DNA from: Ascarosepion bandense
Taxonomy: Eukaryota > Mollusca > Cephalopoda > Sepiida > Sepiidae
Direction of reading: 5' to 3'
Length of the DNA: 64,000 bases
Assembly (NCBI GenBank): GCA_037127315.1
Contig: JBBBDQ010000421.1
Span: 310,001 to 374,000, forward strand
Shown: piece after piece, positions 45,960 to 55,385 of the stretch
Layout of the letters: the number at the start of each line of letters is the position of its first letter
Numbering within the stretch: the first letter of the stretch is position 1
Notes under the pieces: generated by a model
The model's database searches: none
Seen by the model: the letters and a program-made list of their open reading frames with translations, nothing else
What the model was told of the DNA's origin: nothing
Position numbers and translations under genes: made by a program

Positions 45960-47080
45960 TTAGTTTAATCATTTAAAAAAATGAAACGGACAAATATGAA
46001 CGAATTTAAATCTGCTATGCTCGATTTTTTTTAAGGTCCAACTTTAGCAGCAGAAAAGAATAAAGCAACTCTAGCTAGATATACAAAAAGAAGACTTGAA
46101 ATTCAAAAGCAAGCTGAAAAAGAACGGCTTGAATTTAAAGAACAAACAGAAATCAGACATAAAAAATTTAAAGAAATTTTACTTCAAACTTAACAACAGC
46201 AAATACACTTGCTTGAACTCGCAAATAGGGGACAAATTAGTAAAAACGAAAATGCGTTCTAACAAAACACGATCTGGGGTGTAATAGACACTTTTACATA
46301 TTTTCTGGACGAGTATATAACTTTCGCCTCCTATTTTAAAAGATTCGAGAACTTATAAGTCACAGATTGCATACATTATTCGGACTCTAAGAAAGTTCGC
46401 CTTCTTCTTAGAAAAGTAGGCACTGCAGAACACACCAAATTTGTGAACTACATTTTACCTCGTAAAACAAGCGAACTGACATTTACTGAAGCGGTTAGAA
46501 TTTTTACAGAACTTTTAGTCCCAAAACTGCACTCTTTCATAGGAGATGGAAGTGTATGAATTTAACCAGGGAAGGATAGTGAAGATTACACTACATTTGT
46601 GTCAGTCGTGAACAAGCATTGCGAAGATTTCAAACTGTCAGAATTTAGTGCAAATATTTTCAAGTATTTGATATTTGTTCAGGGACTCATTTCAGCTGAA
46701 GACGCTGAAATTAGACGTAGAGACAGACTGGCAGAGATTAGTAAGAGTGCGCCAAGATTCAAATATCGCGGAATCTGGCATAGCTCATATAAGAAAAGTA
46801 CTTCAAAAGAAAAAAAATAATTCTTCCTCTAAATAAAATCAATAAAAAAGAAACAAGACAACTTGCTCCCTAACCCGTGTTCCGTTTGTGGGTCACTCAG
46901 TGGTATAAGGACTGCCCTTACCGGAACAAAAAGTGCCTAAATTGTAGGTGTGTCAAGCACAAGAGCTCACATTGTGGAGCGAGAAAGGGAAATAGCTGCG
47001 TAAAAGACACAAAATCAGATAAACAAGACGGGTTTAAGGAAATACGTGCAAGTAAAAATCTTAAACAAAAATCTTAAACT
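45960..47080 (+). pseudogene. Gypsy gag remnant with zinc knuckle
   Basis: Begins near an ATG at 45981 with a Lys/Glu-rich coiled-coil-like run (ARYTKRRLEIQKQAEKERLE) broken by stops at 46035 and 46191. Capsid-like blocks follow: KKVRLLLRKVGTAEHTKFVN, RKTSELTFTEAVRIF and VVNKHCEDFKLSEF. A damaged end comes at 46800. The nucleocapsid has CLNCRCVKHKSSHC (46937-46978), a correct CX2CX4HX4C knuckle, preceded by a frame-shifted second Cys cluster. Gag would package the element RNA; this one cannot be made intact. Confidence 0.75.
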
Positions 47081-47099
47081 ACAGTTGGATTAAGGTTAA

Positions 47100-47338
47100 G
47101 ATTTAACAATCATAAATCTACTCATTTGGAAAAAATCGGAACACTAACCTTGCTAAGATCTAATAAAATGGCCATGTCCATGACAAGGGAAAAAATCAAG
47201 TTTAAGAAAGAAATTATCACTAATGTAACTTTTCAAGGAAGGACGTTAAAACTAAAAACGTTCGTTTTAAAGAATACTGAATATTTATTCGGCATCGACT
47301 GGATGGGGAAATTTAAGTTGTGGGACTTGCTAAATTAA
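47100..47338 (+). pseudogene. Gypsy protease remnant
   Basis: The frame 47126-47338 ends TFVLKNTEYLFGIDWMGKFK, the C-terminal flap-to-end region of a retropepsin just ahead of RT. The catalytic D(T/S)G segment is not legible; the sequence before 47126 is disrupted. Confidence 0.6.
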
Positions 47339-47422
47339 TTCATTTTGCCAAATGATCTAATAATATATTTAAAATAAACTTTTCCGGGTGTTTTTTTCTG
47401 AAGGTTTGGTCGGTGTAACAAG

Positions 47423-48620
47423 ATGACAGCAAGACTCAAGTTAAAAGACCACGTCCAGCCAGGGTGTAAGCAAAAACGAAATATACCTTTCGCCTCTTTA
47501 CCACAAATAAAGGAAAAACTCGACAGACTAAAAAGAACCGGTGTCTTGTCAAAAATTGTGTACAGTCAATGGGCTTCACCGACCGTCGATGTGAAGAAGT
47601 CAAAAGAGATATCTCGACGGGACAATGCAGCAGTCAAAGACCATCATTATTCTTTACCTAGACCGGAAGAAATTCTTGCAAAACTAAATGGAAGGAAAAA
47701 AGTTTCAAAAATCAACCTCAGTGACGTGTATCTTCAAATACTGGTGGAGAAATAATGTCCTAAGTTGCTCTGTATCAAAACCCATCGTGGCTTGTGCAAG
47801 TTCGAACCTCTAGGGTTCGGGGTAAAAGTTGCGCGGGCAATTTTTCAACACGTAATGGACACTATGCTGAGCGATCTTGACTTTGCAGTCGCATATTTGG
47901 TCTACATATTAACGATCAGTCAAAATGTAGAACAGCATAAAGAACATATTCATAAAGTTTTTTAAGAATTCGTGAGTCAGTCAGTTAAGTGTCATATGTG
48001 AACACGCTTTGGGCGATCATTGAAAGAGACATTACTTACTGTACAGAAGATTATCCCGCATTAGATTACCATTGCTTTCTGCGGTTGACTGATGACCAGC
48101 CAAGGCTATAGAACCCAATCTGTTCTATTATTTAACCCATAACTGGAGGGAAGAGGCGGATTAATACCTTTCCCAAGAGTATTTGTGCGTAAGTGAATGC
48201 AATGAATTCAACTGGAATTCGAACTCATCACCACGATTTGTCATTCCGAGTCGATATCCACTGCACCACAATTCAGGAGTACGAGTTTAAATTGAAAGAA
48301 TCTAAATGCGACTTATGGAGAGGATTAAATACTTTATGTATCAATGAAAATAGCACAAGATCATATCCAGAATGGGCTACAGCAATCAAGAACATGCCAG
48401 CTCCCGAAAATGTCTACCTTAGAAAATTTCTTAGGATTGGCAAACTACTACAGGTGTTTATACGGAAATATGCACAACTTACGTGCTCCGTTAAACGTAC
48501 TTTTGAAAAAACGACAAGGACTGAAGTGGACACATGAATGTCAAGAAGCTTTCGTCGAAATAAAGGAAGTCTTGATGTCGAACTTGTTTCTCACTGACTT
48601 TAAGAGACCTGGACATTATA
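47423..48620 (+). pseudogene. Gypsy reverse transcriptase remnant, catalytic box lost, split by SINE
   Basis: The frame at 47423-47755 carries RNIPFASLPQIKEKLDRLKR, GVLSKIVYSQWASPTV, HHYSLPRPEEILAKLNGRKK and INLSDVYLQI (first catalytic Asp present). After a stop at 47753, LCIKTHRGLCKFEPLGFGV follows. At the second catalytic motif, where YLDD is expected, it reads YLVY (47893-47904), so both Asp residues are gone. SINE-A interrupts at 47976. RT resumes with EYEFKLKESKCDLW and, in another frame, FLGLANYYRCLYGN and LRAPLNVLLKKRQGLKWTHE. Confidence 0.85.
47976..48275 (-). mobile_element. SINE-A inserted in Gypsy RT
   Basis: Standard minus-strand copy from AGTCAGTCAGTTAAG to GATATCCACTGCACC. Flanks AATTCGTGAG (left) and AATTCAGGAG (right) agree at 8 of 10 positions and look like an eroded target duplication. 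RT blocks line up on both sides. Confidence 0.85.
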
Positions 48621-48965
48621 GTTTCCAGCGACGTCAGCTCATATGGTATTAGAGCATGTACTATGCGGAAGAAGCTAGATGGATCTCACAAACCAATAGC
48701 TCATGCGTCGAGAACACTTCTTCCTGCAAAAGAGAATTACTCGCAAATAGAGAAGGAGAGGAGTCGTTAGAGATTATTATTTTAGCAGTAACGAATATTT
48801 ATCGGTACATTCACGGTTGACAATTTACATTGCTGTCTGACCATAAACCGTTCTGACCATCTTCGGTTCTAAAAAGGTCTGCCTGTGCATACGGCAAATA
48901 AACTGCAGAGACGGGGAACAATCCTTGTAAATTATAACCGTCTAAAAAACTCTGTCATGTCGATA
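48621..48965 (+). pseudogene. Gypsy RNase H remnant
   Basis: Fragmented translation over several frames: VSSDVSSYGI-like start, KPIAHASRTLLPAKENYSQI, then FHRYIHG and SDHKP. The order is that of the Ty3/Gypsy RNase H domain. At least three stops and two frameshifts. Confidence 0.75.
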
Positions 48966-49099
48966 GACTGTCCAGATTAATTCCTAAACCCATAGAAGCT
49001 CTTGAACCCTAACCCTACCTGTAACTCTCAACCAAATCAAACGAGAAGCTCTAAACAATGAGTTTATCAGGCAAACCAAAATCAAATTTGTGAAACATT

Positions 49100-50170
49100 C
49101 AGATATTTCCTATCTATGCAACGAAGTACTGCTATATAGTGAGAGAGTCGTCATTCCCACAACTCTACAAAGAAAATTCTGAAAGATGTCCATGCCGGCC
49201 AACCAGGGATTACATGGATGAAAAGCTTTATGCGCAGTTATGTATACTAGCCGAACATGAATAAGGATATCAAAAACATAGTAAAATCATGTAAAGCCTG
49301 TGCTTTTGCATCTAAGGCACTACCAATCAAATATAGTCCTTGGCCCCAAACAGATGGACTATGGTCTTGAATTCATATAGATTTTTCGGGTTCACTAGAC
49401 GTATTTTACAGTCTTATAGCAGTAGTAAATTTTTGTAAGTGACCTGAAGTTCTTAGATGTAAAAATCTCACTATAGAAGTGACAACCAATTTTCTACATG
49501 AACTTTCCGCCAGCGTCGGGGAAGTTGGTTAATGTCAGACAATGGGCGATTTTAAGGATTTTTGTGAGACCTTCCAGATCAATCATATCACGATCGCTCC
49601 ATATCACCCAATGTCCAACGCTTCTCTGACACGCTAAAAAGAGTATTTGAAGAAAGCTAGAGGCACACGCACAGAAAAAGCCCTACAACAGTTTCTTCAG
49701 CAGTATAGAATCAGGGCCAACGACAACCCACTATCATCTTTACCCCCAGCCAAGATAATGTCTGTGCATAAAATCAAGTGATCGACAAGCTACTTCCCAA
49801 AACAAGCAAAACCCGGACGATCAAACACCGTACCTACAAAACGCTACCAATCCGGAGAGAAAGTTTTTTTCCGGATGTTTCGGGGTAATAAATCTTCCTG
49901 GGAAATGGGTACAATTGAGAAAAGAGTAGGAAATATGGTCTATATAATTAAAAAACCCCAGTTTACTCACAAAAGACATTTAAACCAAATCAGGAAACGT
50001 CTGTTGGACGATGCTGACAGCGGTCCTCCTGAAGAGAAAGAAGTCATGGGTGTCATTTATGATACTTTTGACATGCTAATTCCGCAAGTGGCCCGAACAT
50101 TGCCGTTAATCCAAACAGAGAAAAGTATTAAGACTCCTGCGGGGTGGATACTTAGGCGTAGGGTCTTATA
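49100..50170 (+). pseudogene. Gypsy integrase remnant
   Basis: Blocks in order: VVIPTTLQRK, DVHAGQPGITWMKSFM with HxxH-type zinc-binding remnants, YVYWPNMNKDIKNIVKSCKA, HIDFSG (first catalytic Asp), MSDNG (second Asp), then HPMSN where the Glu-bearing segment follows but is damaged. The C-terminal frame 49875-50171 is open: GTIEKRVGNMVYIIKKPQ and HKRHLNQIRKRL, then a stop beside the 3' LTR. Stops occur at several places before it. Confidence 0.85.
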
Positions 50171-50248
50171 GTAATATACCCATGTACACATGAACGCTTC
50201 CAACTATAAATAAGCAGCAGTTCTAAGTTTTAATAAGTTGTACCCTTC
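50169..50248 (+). repeat. Gypsy 3' LTR, truncated
   Basis: About 80 bp matching the 5' LTR start (ACCCATGTACACATGAACGC, AAATAAGCAGCAGTTCTA), then broken off at a poly-T run. Confidence 0.8.
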
Positions 50249-50261
50249 TTTTTTTTTTTTT

Positions 50262-51053
50262 TTTTAATCATATCACCCTGGGCAAGGCAGTAAGGTCACT
50301 GGTGTGCAGGAGGCTACGTAAGAGTGAAAAGATTGGAAAAGAGAAAGCCGGAAACCACATCCTAAACAGGGAACAAGGGATGAGCCTTTACACCTGTTCA
50401 ATAGACGTGGGTGGAGTTTGAAACGGGCGATAGATAGATCTATCTATCCCAATTGAAAAAAAAAAGCCAAAAAGAGAAGATTGGAAAAGAGAAAGCCGGA
50501 AACCACGACCTAAACAGGGAACAACGGATGAGTCTCTGCACCTGTTCAATAGACGTGGGTGGAATTTGAACCGGGCGATAGATAGATCTATCTACTCCAA
50601 TTGAAAAAAAAAAGCCAAAAAGAGAAGATTGGAAAAGGGAAAGCCGGAAACCACATCATAAACAGGGAACAAGGGATGAGACTCTTAACCTGTTCAATAG
50701 ACGTGGGTGGAGTTTGAACCGGGCGATAGATAGATCTATCTACTCCAATTGAAAAAAAAGCCAAAAAGAGAAGATTGGAAAAGAGAAAGCCGGAAACCAC
50801 ATCATAAACAGGGAACAAGGGATGAGACTCTTAACCTGTTCAATAGACGTGGGTGGAGTGTGAACCGGGCGATAGATAGATCTCTCTACTCCAATTGAAA
50901 AAAAAAACCAAAAAGAGAAGATTGGAAAAGGGAAAGCCGGAAACCACGTCCTAAACAGGGAACAAGGGATGAGCCTCTACACCTGTTCAATAGACGTGGG
51001 TGGAATTTGAACCGGGCGATAGATAGATCTATCTACTCCAATTGAAAAAAACA
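50262..51053 (-). repeat. 150-bp minisatellite, five units, joined to a LINE 3' tail
   Basis: The tail block CACCCTGGGCAAGGCAGTAA (50273) is followed by five head-to-tail units. Each begins GAGAAGATTGGAAAAG and holds AAAGCCGGAAACCAC and GGGCGATAGATAGATCT; units start near 50327, 50479, 50622, 50767 and 50914. Period is about 143-152 bp, with most length change in the A-run. Units are very similar, so expansion is recent. The arrangement is as at 34290-34770. Confidence 0.9.
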
Positions 51054-51054
51054 G

Positions 51055-51750
51055 GTTCTATAGTACTCTTTACGCACTATTTGTTTCATTTTTCTCATGG
51101 CGAATTCTTTCACTCTCATTTACACCTCGTTACTCAGATTCTTGTTTTTGCTTTAAATCTTTTATTGTTACAGAGTCGAAGCTAAGAGAGGATGTTTGTT
51201 GTAGTGATCCTCGTAAAATTGTGGCTTTAGCACATTTATCCAAATTGAATTTCATTCCAAGCATTTTATAGTTTGCAGAAACCTTCAAGCTCACCGTCAT
51301 TCCTAGCATACAACTTTAAGTCATCCAGCTTAAATATATGACTTATTTTCATTTGAGCTATTTTATAACCACATTCTGTCTTGGCTGGTCATTGCTATTA
51401 GTGATATCATAGAGACAATGAGTCACCTTGAAATATTTCTCTGTTGATGTTTATTTCACCAGGTTTATAGGTTCCATTTAAATGAATGAGTGCTGTTTTC
51501 CCTATCGACAACATTATTTGATGAAATTGATGACAACGGGTGATACCTTGTATATATTTAAAGATTCAGAAATACTTTATGAAATGCCTTACGATAATCC
51601 ATCCAGGTACTACTAAGTTTTTTCTTTGCACTGAAGCCGTTTTCCAAGATCATCCTAATAATAATTAATTAGCTTTTACATACGCAGCAGCCACGTTTGC
51701 ACCCTTATTGTTCAAGTGATAACATGTCATTCATTTTCATATATTCCATA
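51055..51750 (-). pseudogene. Dong/R4-like LINE, RT domain fragment (copy D)
   Basis: Matches on the minus strand the RT of copy F from the LEQKGCKRG-like block (about 51710) through LENGFSAKKKLSSTWMD, the catalytic box (here FKLDD at about 51315-51330 in place of FYMDD), NLDKCAKATILRGS and IVRKEYY at 51060. Both catalytic Asp residues are kept but several frameshifts are present. Lies directly 3' (minus sense) of copy C across a short (AAT)n. Confidence 0.8.
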
Positions 51751-51761
51751 TTATTATTATG
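51751..51761. repeat. Short (ATT)n at LINE-LINE junction
   Basis: ATTATTATTAT between the 3' end of copy C and the truncated start of copy D. Confidence 0.75.
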
Positions 51762-52600
51762 TCATTTTTCATCATATTTCGATTTCTGCATTGGTCTCAC
51801 TACCAACCAAGTCTGCGGGGAGACCTAAGGCAGGTAGTGGCGTGTTGTTATGACTCCATTTCATGTTTTTCTATCCTCCCTATCATCCCCAGCATTACAT
51901 AGATAACGTTTTCCTTAGTGTGTGGGCTGTACTTAATAATACAATTTTTTGTATATCTCTTAAGCTGGGGTTTCCAGGGATTCTTTCAATGTGTTGTTTT
52001 GTTCCATTTTTTATCATTCCAAGTGCACCTACTATCACTGGCACAACTCTTGTTTTCAATTTCCACATTTTTTCTATTTCAATTTCCAGGTCTTTATATT
52101 TTGACAGTTTTTCAAATTCCTTGATTGCTATGTTACAATCCGCTGGACAAGCCATATCAATTAATAGACAAGTTTTCTCCTTCTGGTTTTTAACAATAAT
52201 GTCTGGCCTGTTTGCTTCAATTTTTCTGTCTGTGTAGATGGTGTAATCCCATAGAATGGTTACATCTTCTATTTCTGTAACCGGTGCTGGATGATGTTCA
52301 TACCAGTGTTTGTTTACAGCTTTTCCATAATGTTTGCACATTGCCCAATGTAAATATTGCCCAACTCTATCGTGGCGATTTTTATATTCGTTTGGGGCAA
52401 GCACAGAACAGCCTGAGATTAGGTGGTCTATTGTTTCTTGGTGTTTATCACAAAACCTGCATTTTGGATCCATATTATTATGCATAATATTTGCCTGAAA
52501 GTTTCTCGTGAAAAGACTTTGGTCTTGTGCTGCAAGTATAAATCCTTCAGTTTCAGACTTTAATCCAGATGCACGTAACCATCGATGAGTATTAACTTTG

Positions 52601-52603
<3 letters not shown>
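51762..52603 (-). pseudogene. Dong/R4-like LINE, 5'-truncated (copy C): intact zinc knuckle and endonuclease
   Basis: One uninterrupted minus-strand frame from the (AAT)n tract to 51895. It runs DKVNTHRWLRASGLKSETEG, the CCHC knuckle CRFCDKHQETIDHLISGC, NRHDRVGQYLHWAMCKHYG, VTILWDYTIYTDRKIEANRP then DIIVKNQKE, LLIDMACPADC, KYKDLEIEIEKMWK, VPVIVGALGMI and a terminal STAHTLRKTLSM. The PD...D pattern of a PD-(D/E)XK nuclease is visible (RPD, then LLID). A 133-bp 3' UTR follows, ending AATGACATAATAATAAT. This is the only copy here with the complete C-terminus. Confidence 0.9.

Positions 52604-52650
<47 letters not shown>
52604..52650. repeat. (TTA)n microsatellite at LINE 5' junction
   Basis: About fifteen TTA units abutting the truncated 5' end of copy C. 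The LINE frame reads through it as a run of Asn. Confidence 0.95.
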
Positions 52651-52651
<1 letters not shown>

Positions 52652-52812
52652 GTGCACAATCACTTCAGAAACTGGGTGATTATAGCTCTCCACAAATTCC
52701 CATCGGCTTACGGCCATATCACGTTCCCATACAATCAAGTTAAGAAATATTGAGCCTGGTCCGTACCTAGATGGGTGACCGCTTAATAATACCAAATGGT
52801 ATAATCTTAGAC
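52651..52812 (+). rRNA. 5S rRNA-like sequence (pseudogene or SINE head)
   Basis: From about 52704, CTTACGGCCATATCACGTTC resembles the 5' end of animal 5S rRNA. ATCAAGTTAAGAAATATTGA, GTACCTAGATGGGTGACCGC and AATACCAAATGGTATAATCT follow the internal-control-region order. About 10-15 nt are missing between the first two blocks compared with the usual 120 nt. The next bases pass straight into a SINE-A-like head. Best read as a 5S-derived promoter of a composite SINE or a 5S pseudogene; not a working rRNA gene. Confidence 0.6.
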
Positions 52813-53290
52813 GTGCGAGTGGTGTAATGGATGACCGCTCGGAAAAAAAAAATTCGGAGAACGGAGTCCCAATTCCATTCAGTTTAGTTATATTCGCTTA
52901 CGCACAAATACTCTCGGGTAAAGTATGAATCCATATCTTCTCCCCTAGCTATGGGTTAATTATTATGACATGTATTAGTAAATCATTATTATCTCCCAAA
53001 AATCCTTACTGTCTAAAATTATTTTCTGGCTTTAAATAATATACAGAAGGTTGATTATCCGTAAAAGCAAATCAGTAAATCTTAAAACGAATTCCTGTCA
53101 TTGTAGCTCTATGTTTGCTGTTTTACTATCCTGCCTATTTCTAGGTCTGGCATATATTTACACATACTTGAAAGGTAGATTACTATTGTTGTATCTTTTT
53201 TATTATTTTTTTTTAAATTTTTAGCGGCATATTAACTTCTTATAGGTCATTTAATGTCGAAATTTAGTTTTCTTGAGAGCATTAGTAATT
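52813..53290 (+). mobile_element. SINE-A-like element with alternative 3' body
   Basis: Head GTGCGAGTGGTGTAATGGAT with CGGAGTCCCAATTCCATTC as eroded B box, then TCGCTTACGCACAAATACTC as in SINE-A. After TAGCTATGGGTTAATTATTA it departs from SINE-A and resembles 21010-21250. More diverged than other copies. Confidence 0.55.
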
Positions 53291-53464
53291 TCATTAACAA
53301 AATGTATTGCTGGCAGTTTTTTTTCTAAAATGCATTGTTGTTTTTTTTTTTTTTTTTCAAAAATGTATTACTGGTAATTTATTCATTTTTTATTAAAAAA
53401 AAATGGTAATTTATTAATTATCTATTGCGGGTAATTTTTTTTTACTACGAAAATGTAGTGCTGG

Positions 53465-53665
53465 TATTTTTAATTAAAAATGTATTTTTACACTTTCATA
53501 GTGTTTCCATCCCAGTTTGGGAGTTAACTATTTGTCCATAGTTATGACCCTAACAGATTAGAGTGTATCTAGAAATAACAGCAATCAAGAGGTGGTTCCA
53601 CGCTCCCCAAAACCTCCTGATCAGAGAAATAGTCTATCGTCATACTCAGGACGGAATGTCACTTG
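53465..53665 (+). repeat. Interspersed repeat family C, copy 2
   Basis: See 7400-7640. Contains TAACTATTTGTCCATAGTTA and TTCCACGCTCCCCAAAACCT. Confidence 0.6.
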
Positions 53666-54554
53666 GTCACTCTTTCCTTCAATATGTTTTGTGAGTTTCA
53701 TATTATCCAAGTTTTCTTTTCTTGTCATTTATGTATAAAACGTTTCAAATTAGTAGATTGAAATAGACTCCTGACCTCAAATTCCAAAAGATCTTTGTGA
53801 CTGACATCATACGATCTATTTCTAGATTTTTACTTCGGTTAACCATTATCTTTTGAAAAGCTAAACGTATTCAATGCATTTTCTTGTATTTTATTTTGCG
53901 TAGAAACTATATCTAAAAATCATTATTTTTTTAATTCATAGAACGCTCTTACTTAATACACTTTATTAATTATATGTAAATAATAAATCTATCAAAAGAC
54001 TACGATTTATACGAAACTCGTCATTCGAATTTTCTATTGCTTTGATTCAAAATATTTTCGGTGACATTTTAAAGTCGCTTAACATAGCTACTAACCTGAT
54101 TTACTATACTACTAACTCTTGCTACGTTATTTCGACCTTTCAAATTGTCCGATTCTAATATTTAAGGTAACTCCTCACATGCAAATATATCATTACATCT
54201 TATTATAAAAAATAGTTTTAACCCGCTTGTAGATATCGTATTTCTTTCATACATTGCTTCATTTTTGAGATTTCTTTGCTCCCATCCCCAAACACACACC
54301 CAATTTATCCTGAAGAGACTAGTTTTGCTAGTCATGTATTCTTCGCAATGTATTCTTTTTTCTTTTCTTTTTTTTAAATTTGTTATATGTTTGTCGGCCG
54401 TTTCGGAGTCTTTGTGGCCCTTTTGGTCATCCGTAACAATCGCTTCGTTTTTTTCGGTAGATATTTCATTATTCGTTTGAAAGACCATAACCGAATGTGC
54501 CTATGGAAAATTCTTTGCCATTTCTTTCTTTTTGCAAAGTTTTATTTTCTCATG
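53666..54554. other. No gene recognised
   Basis: AT-rich. The 108-codon minus-strand frame at 54162-54488 has no family signature and is probably chance. Confidence 0.45.
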
Positions 54555-54718
54555 AAAGCCAAGTAATTGCCACACGTGATACACTCTTGGGCGATCATGT
54601 CTCTTTCGAGACATGACTGACTAGGTAGAAGATTTTTCCGCAGTAGATTGACATTACTTTCTGCGATAGACTGGTTGCGAACAAAGCCTATAGAACCCAA
54701 TCTGTTCTGCTATTTAAT
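54555..54718 (-). mobile_element. SINE-A, left half of a split copy
   Basis: From AGTAATTGCCACACGTGATA to CTATAGAACCCAATCTGTTC and GCTATTTAA, where it stops short of the head. The missing head lies at 55247-55385. Confidence 0.75.
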
Positions 54719-55246
54719 CAATTAGTTTTAATTTTCAGAAATGAAATTAGGTAATCGTTGACGAACATAGGTAGCTTCGATACATTTTCGGGAATGGCAT
54801 AGCTAATTATAGATCAGTCGAATAGTAAAATTTCGTTTTAAAATTTATGGTAATAAACAGAGGTAAGAAAGTATAATTAATATTAGCAATTCAAAATATA
54901 GGGGTAAAAATTTAGTGAAGAAAGAAAAAAAATGGACAAACATACCAGAAAGAATAACCGTGAATAGAGATGCGATAAACGGGTGCAACTCGGATTTTGT
55001 TATTAAATAGGGTGAGGGAGGGAAAATGAACTCTTCCCATTGGCTACAGTTAACAATAAAAAGTACGAATTCTGCCGAAAAGAAATTTTAAATCTAAACA
55101 AGTAGCACAAAAGTAAGGAGCCGGCTTGGTACTTCTGGACCGAAAGTCGGGGTTACCGCCGGAGCCGATGTTTAAAAATTCGAAATCGGCAATGAAGGTA
55201 GGACATCCCTGAAGAGCTCCTTTAAGCACCAAAAATGTATTTATGA
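54719..55246. other. About 530-bp insert splitting a SINE-A
   Basis: Lies between the two halves of one SINE-A. GC-richer patch at 55100-55170. No coding capacity, terminal repeats or partner were recognised. Confidence 0.5.
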
Positions 55247-55385
55247 ACATAGCTATCAATAAAAGTGGCACATTAATACCTTTTCCAAACGTATTTGCAC
55301 ATAGGTGAATGCAACCAATTTGACAGGAATTCGAACTTGGCTCTTTGATTTATCGTTTCGAGCCGCTATACTACAAGACACATTT
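55247..55385 (-). mobile_element. SINE-A, right half (tRNA-like head) of a split copy
   Basis: CATAGCTATCAA continues from where the left half stops, then CATTAATACCTTTTCCAAAC, AGGAATTCGAACTTGGCTC and the head. Together the halves make a nearly complete SINE-A. Confidence 0.7.

Larger units (their letters stand above)
44986..50248 (+). mobile_element. Ty3/Gypsy LTR retrotransposon, degenerate
   Basis: Full-order but broken element: 5' LTR, primer-binding site, gag, protease, RT, RNase H, integrase and a 3' LTR cut to 80 bp by a T-rich run and minisatellite. The LTR starts correspond: TGGTAATTTACCCATGCACA at 44986 and TAGTAATATACCCATGTACA at 50169. Interrupted by SINE-A twice (45069-45449 and 47976-48275). 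Stops and frameshifts throughout gag-pol show it is long dead. Separate parts are listed below. Confidence 0.9.

Noticed and set aside
49875..50171. Domesticated integrase gene, from the open 98-codon frame
   Set aside because: It lies in the Gypsy order between degenerate integrase core and LTR. Openness over 98 codons alone is not evidence of domestication.
51895..52659. Host nuclease gene, from the intact 254-codon frame
   Set aside because: The frame opens inside (AAT)n as a run of Asn and matches LINE copies A and F residue for residue, so it is the C-terminus of a retrotransposon.
52651..52812. Functional 5S rRNA gene
   Set aside because: Internal deletion and several changes in conserved positions. 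Kept only as a 5S-like sequence.
54162..54488. 108-codon minus-strand frame as a small gene
   Set aside because: No family blocks, no splice or promoter context, and such lengths occur by chance in this sequence.
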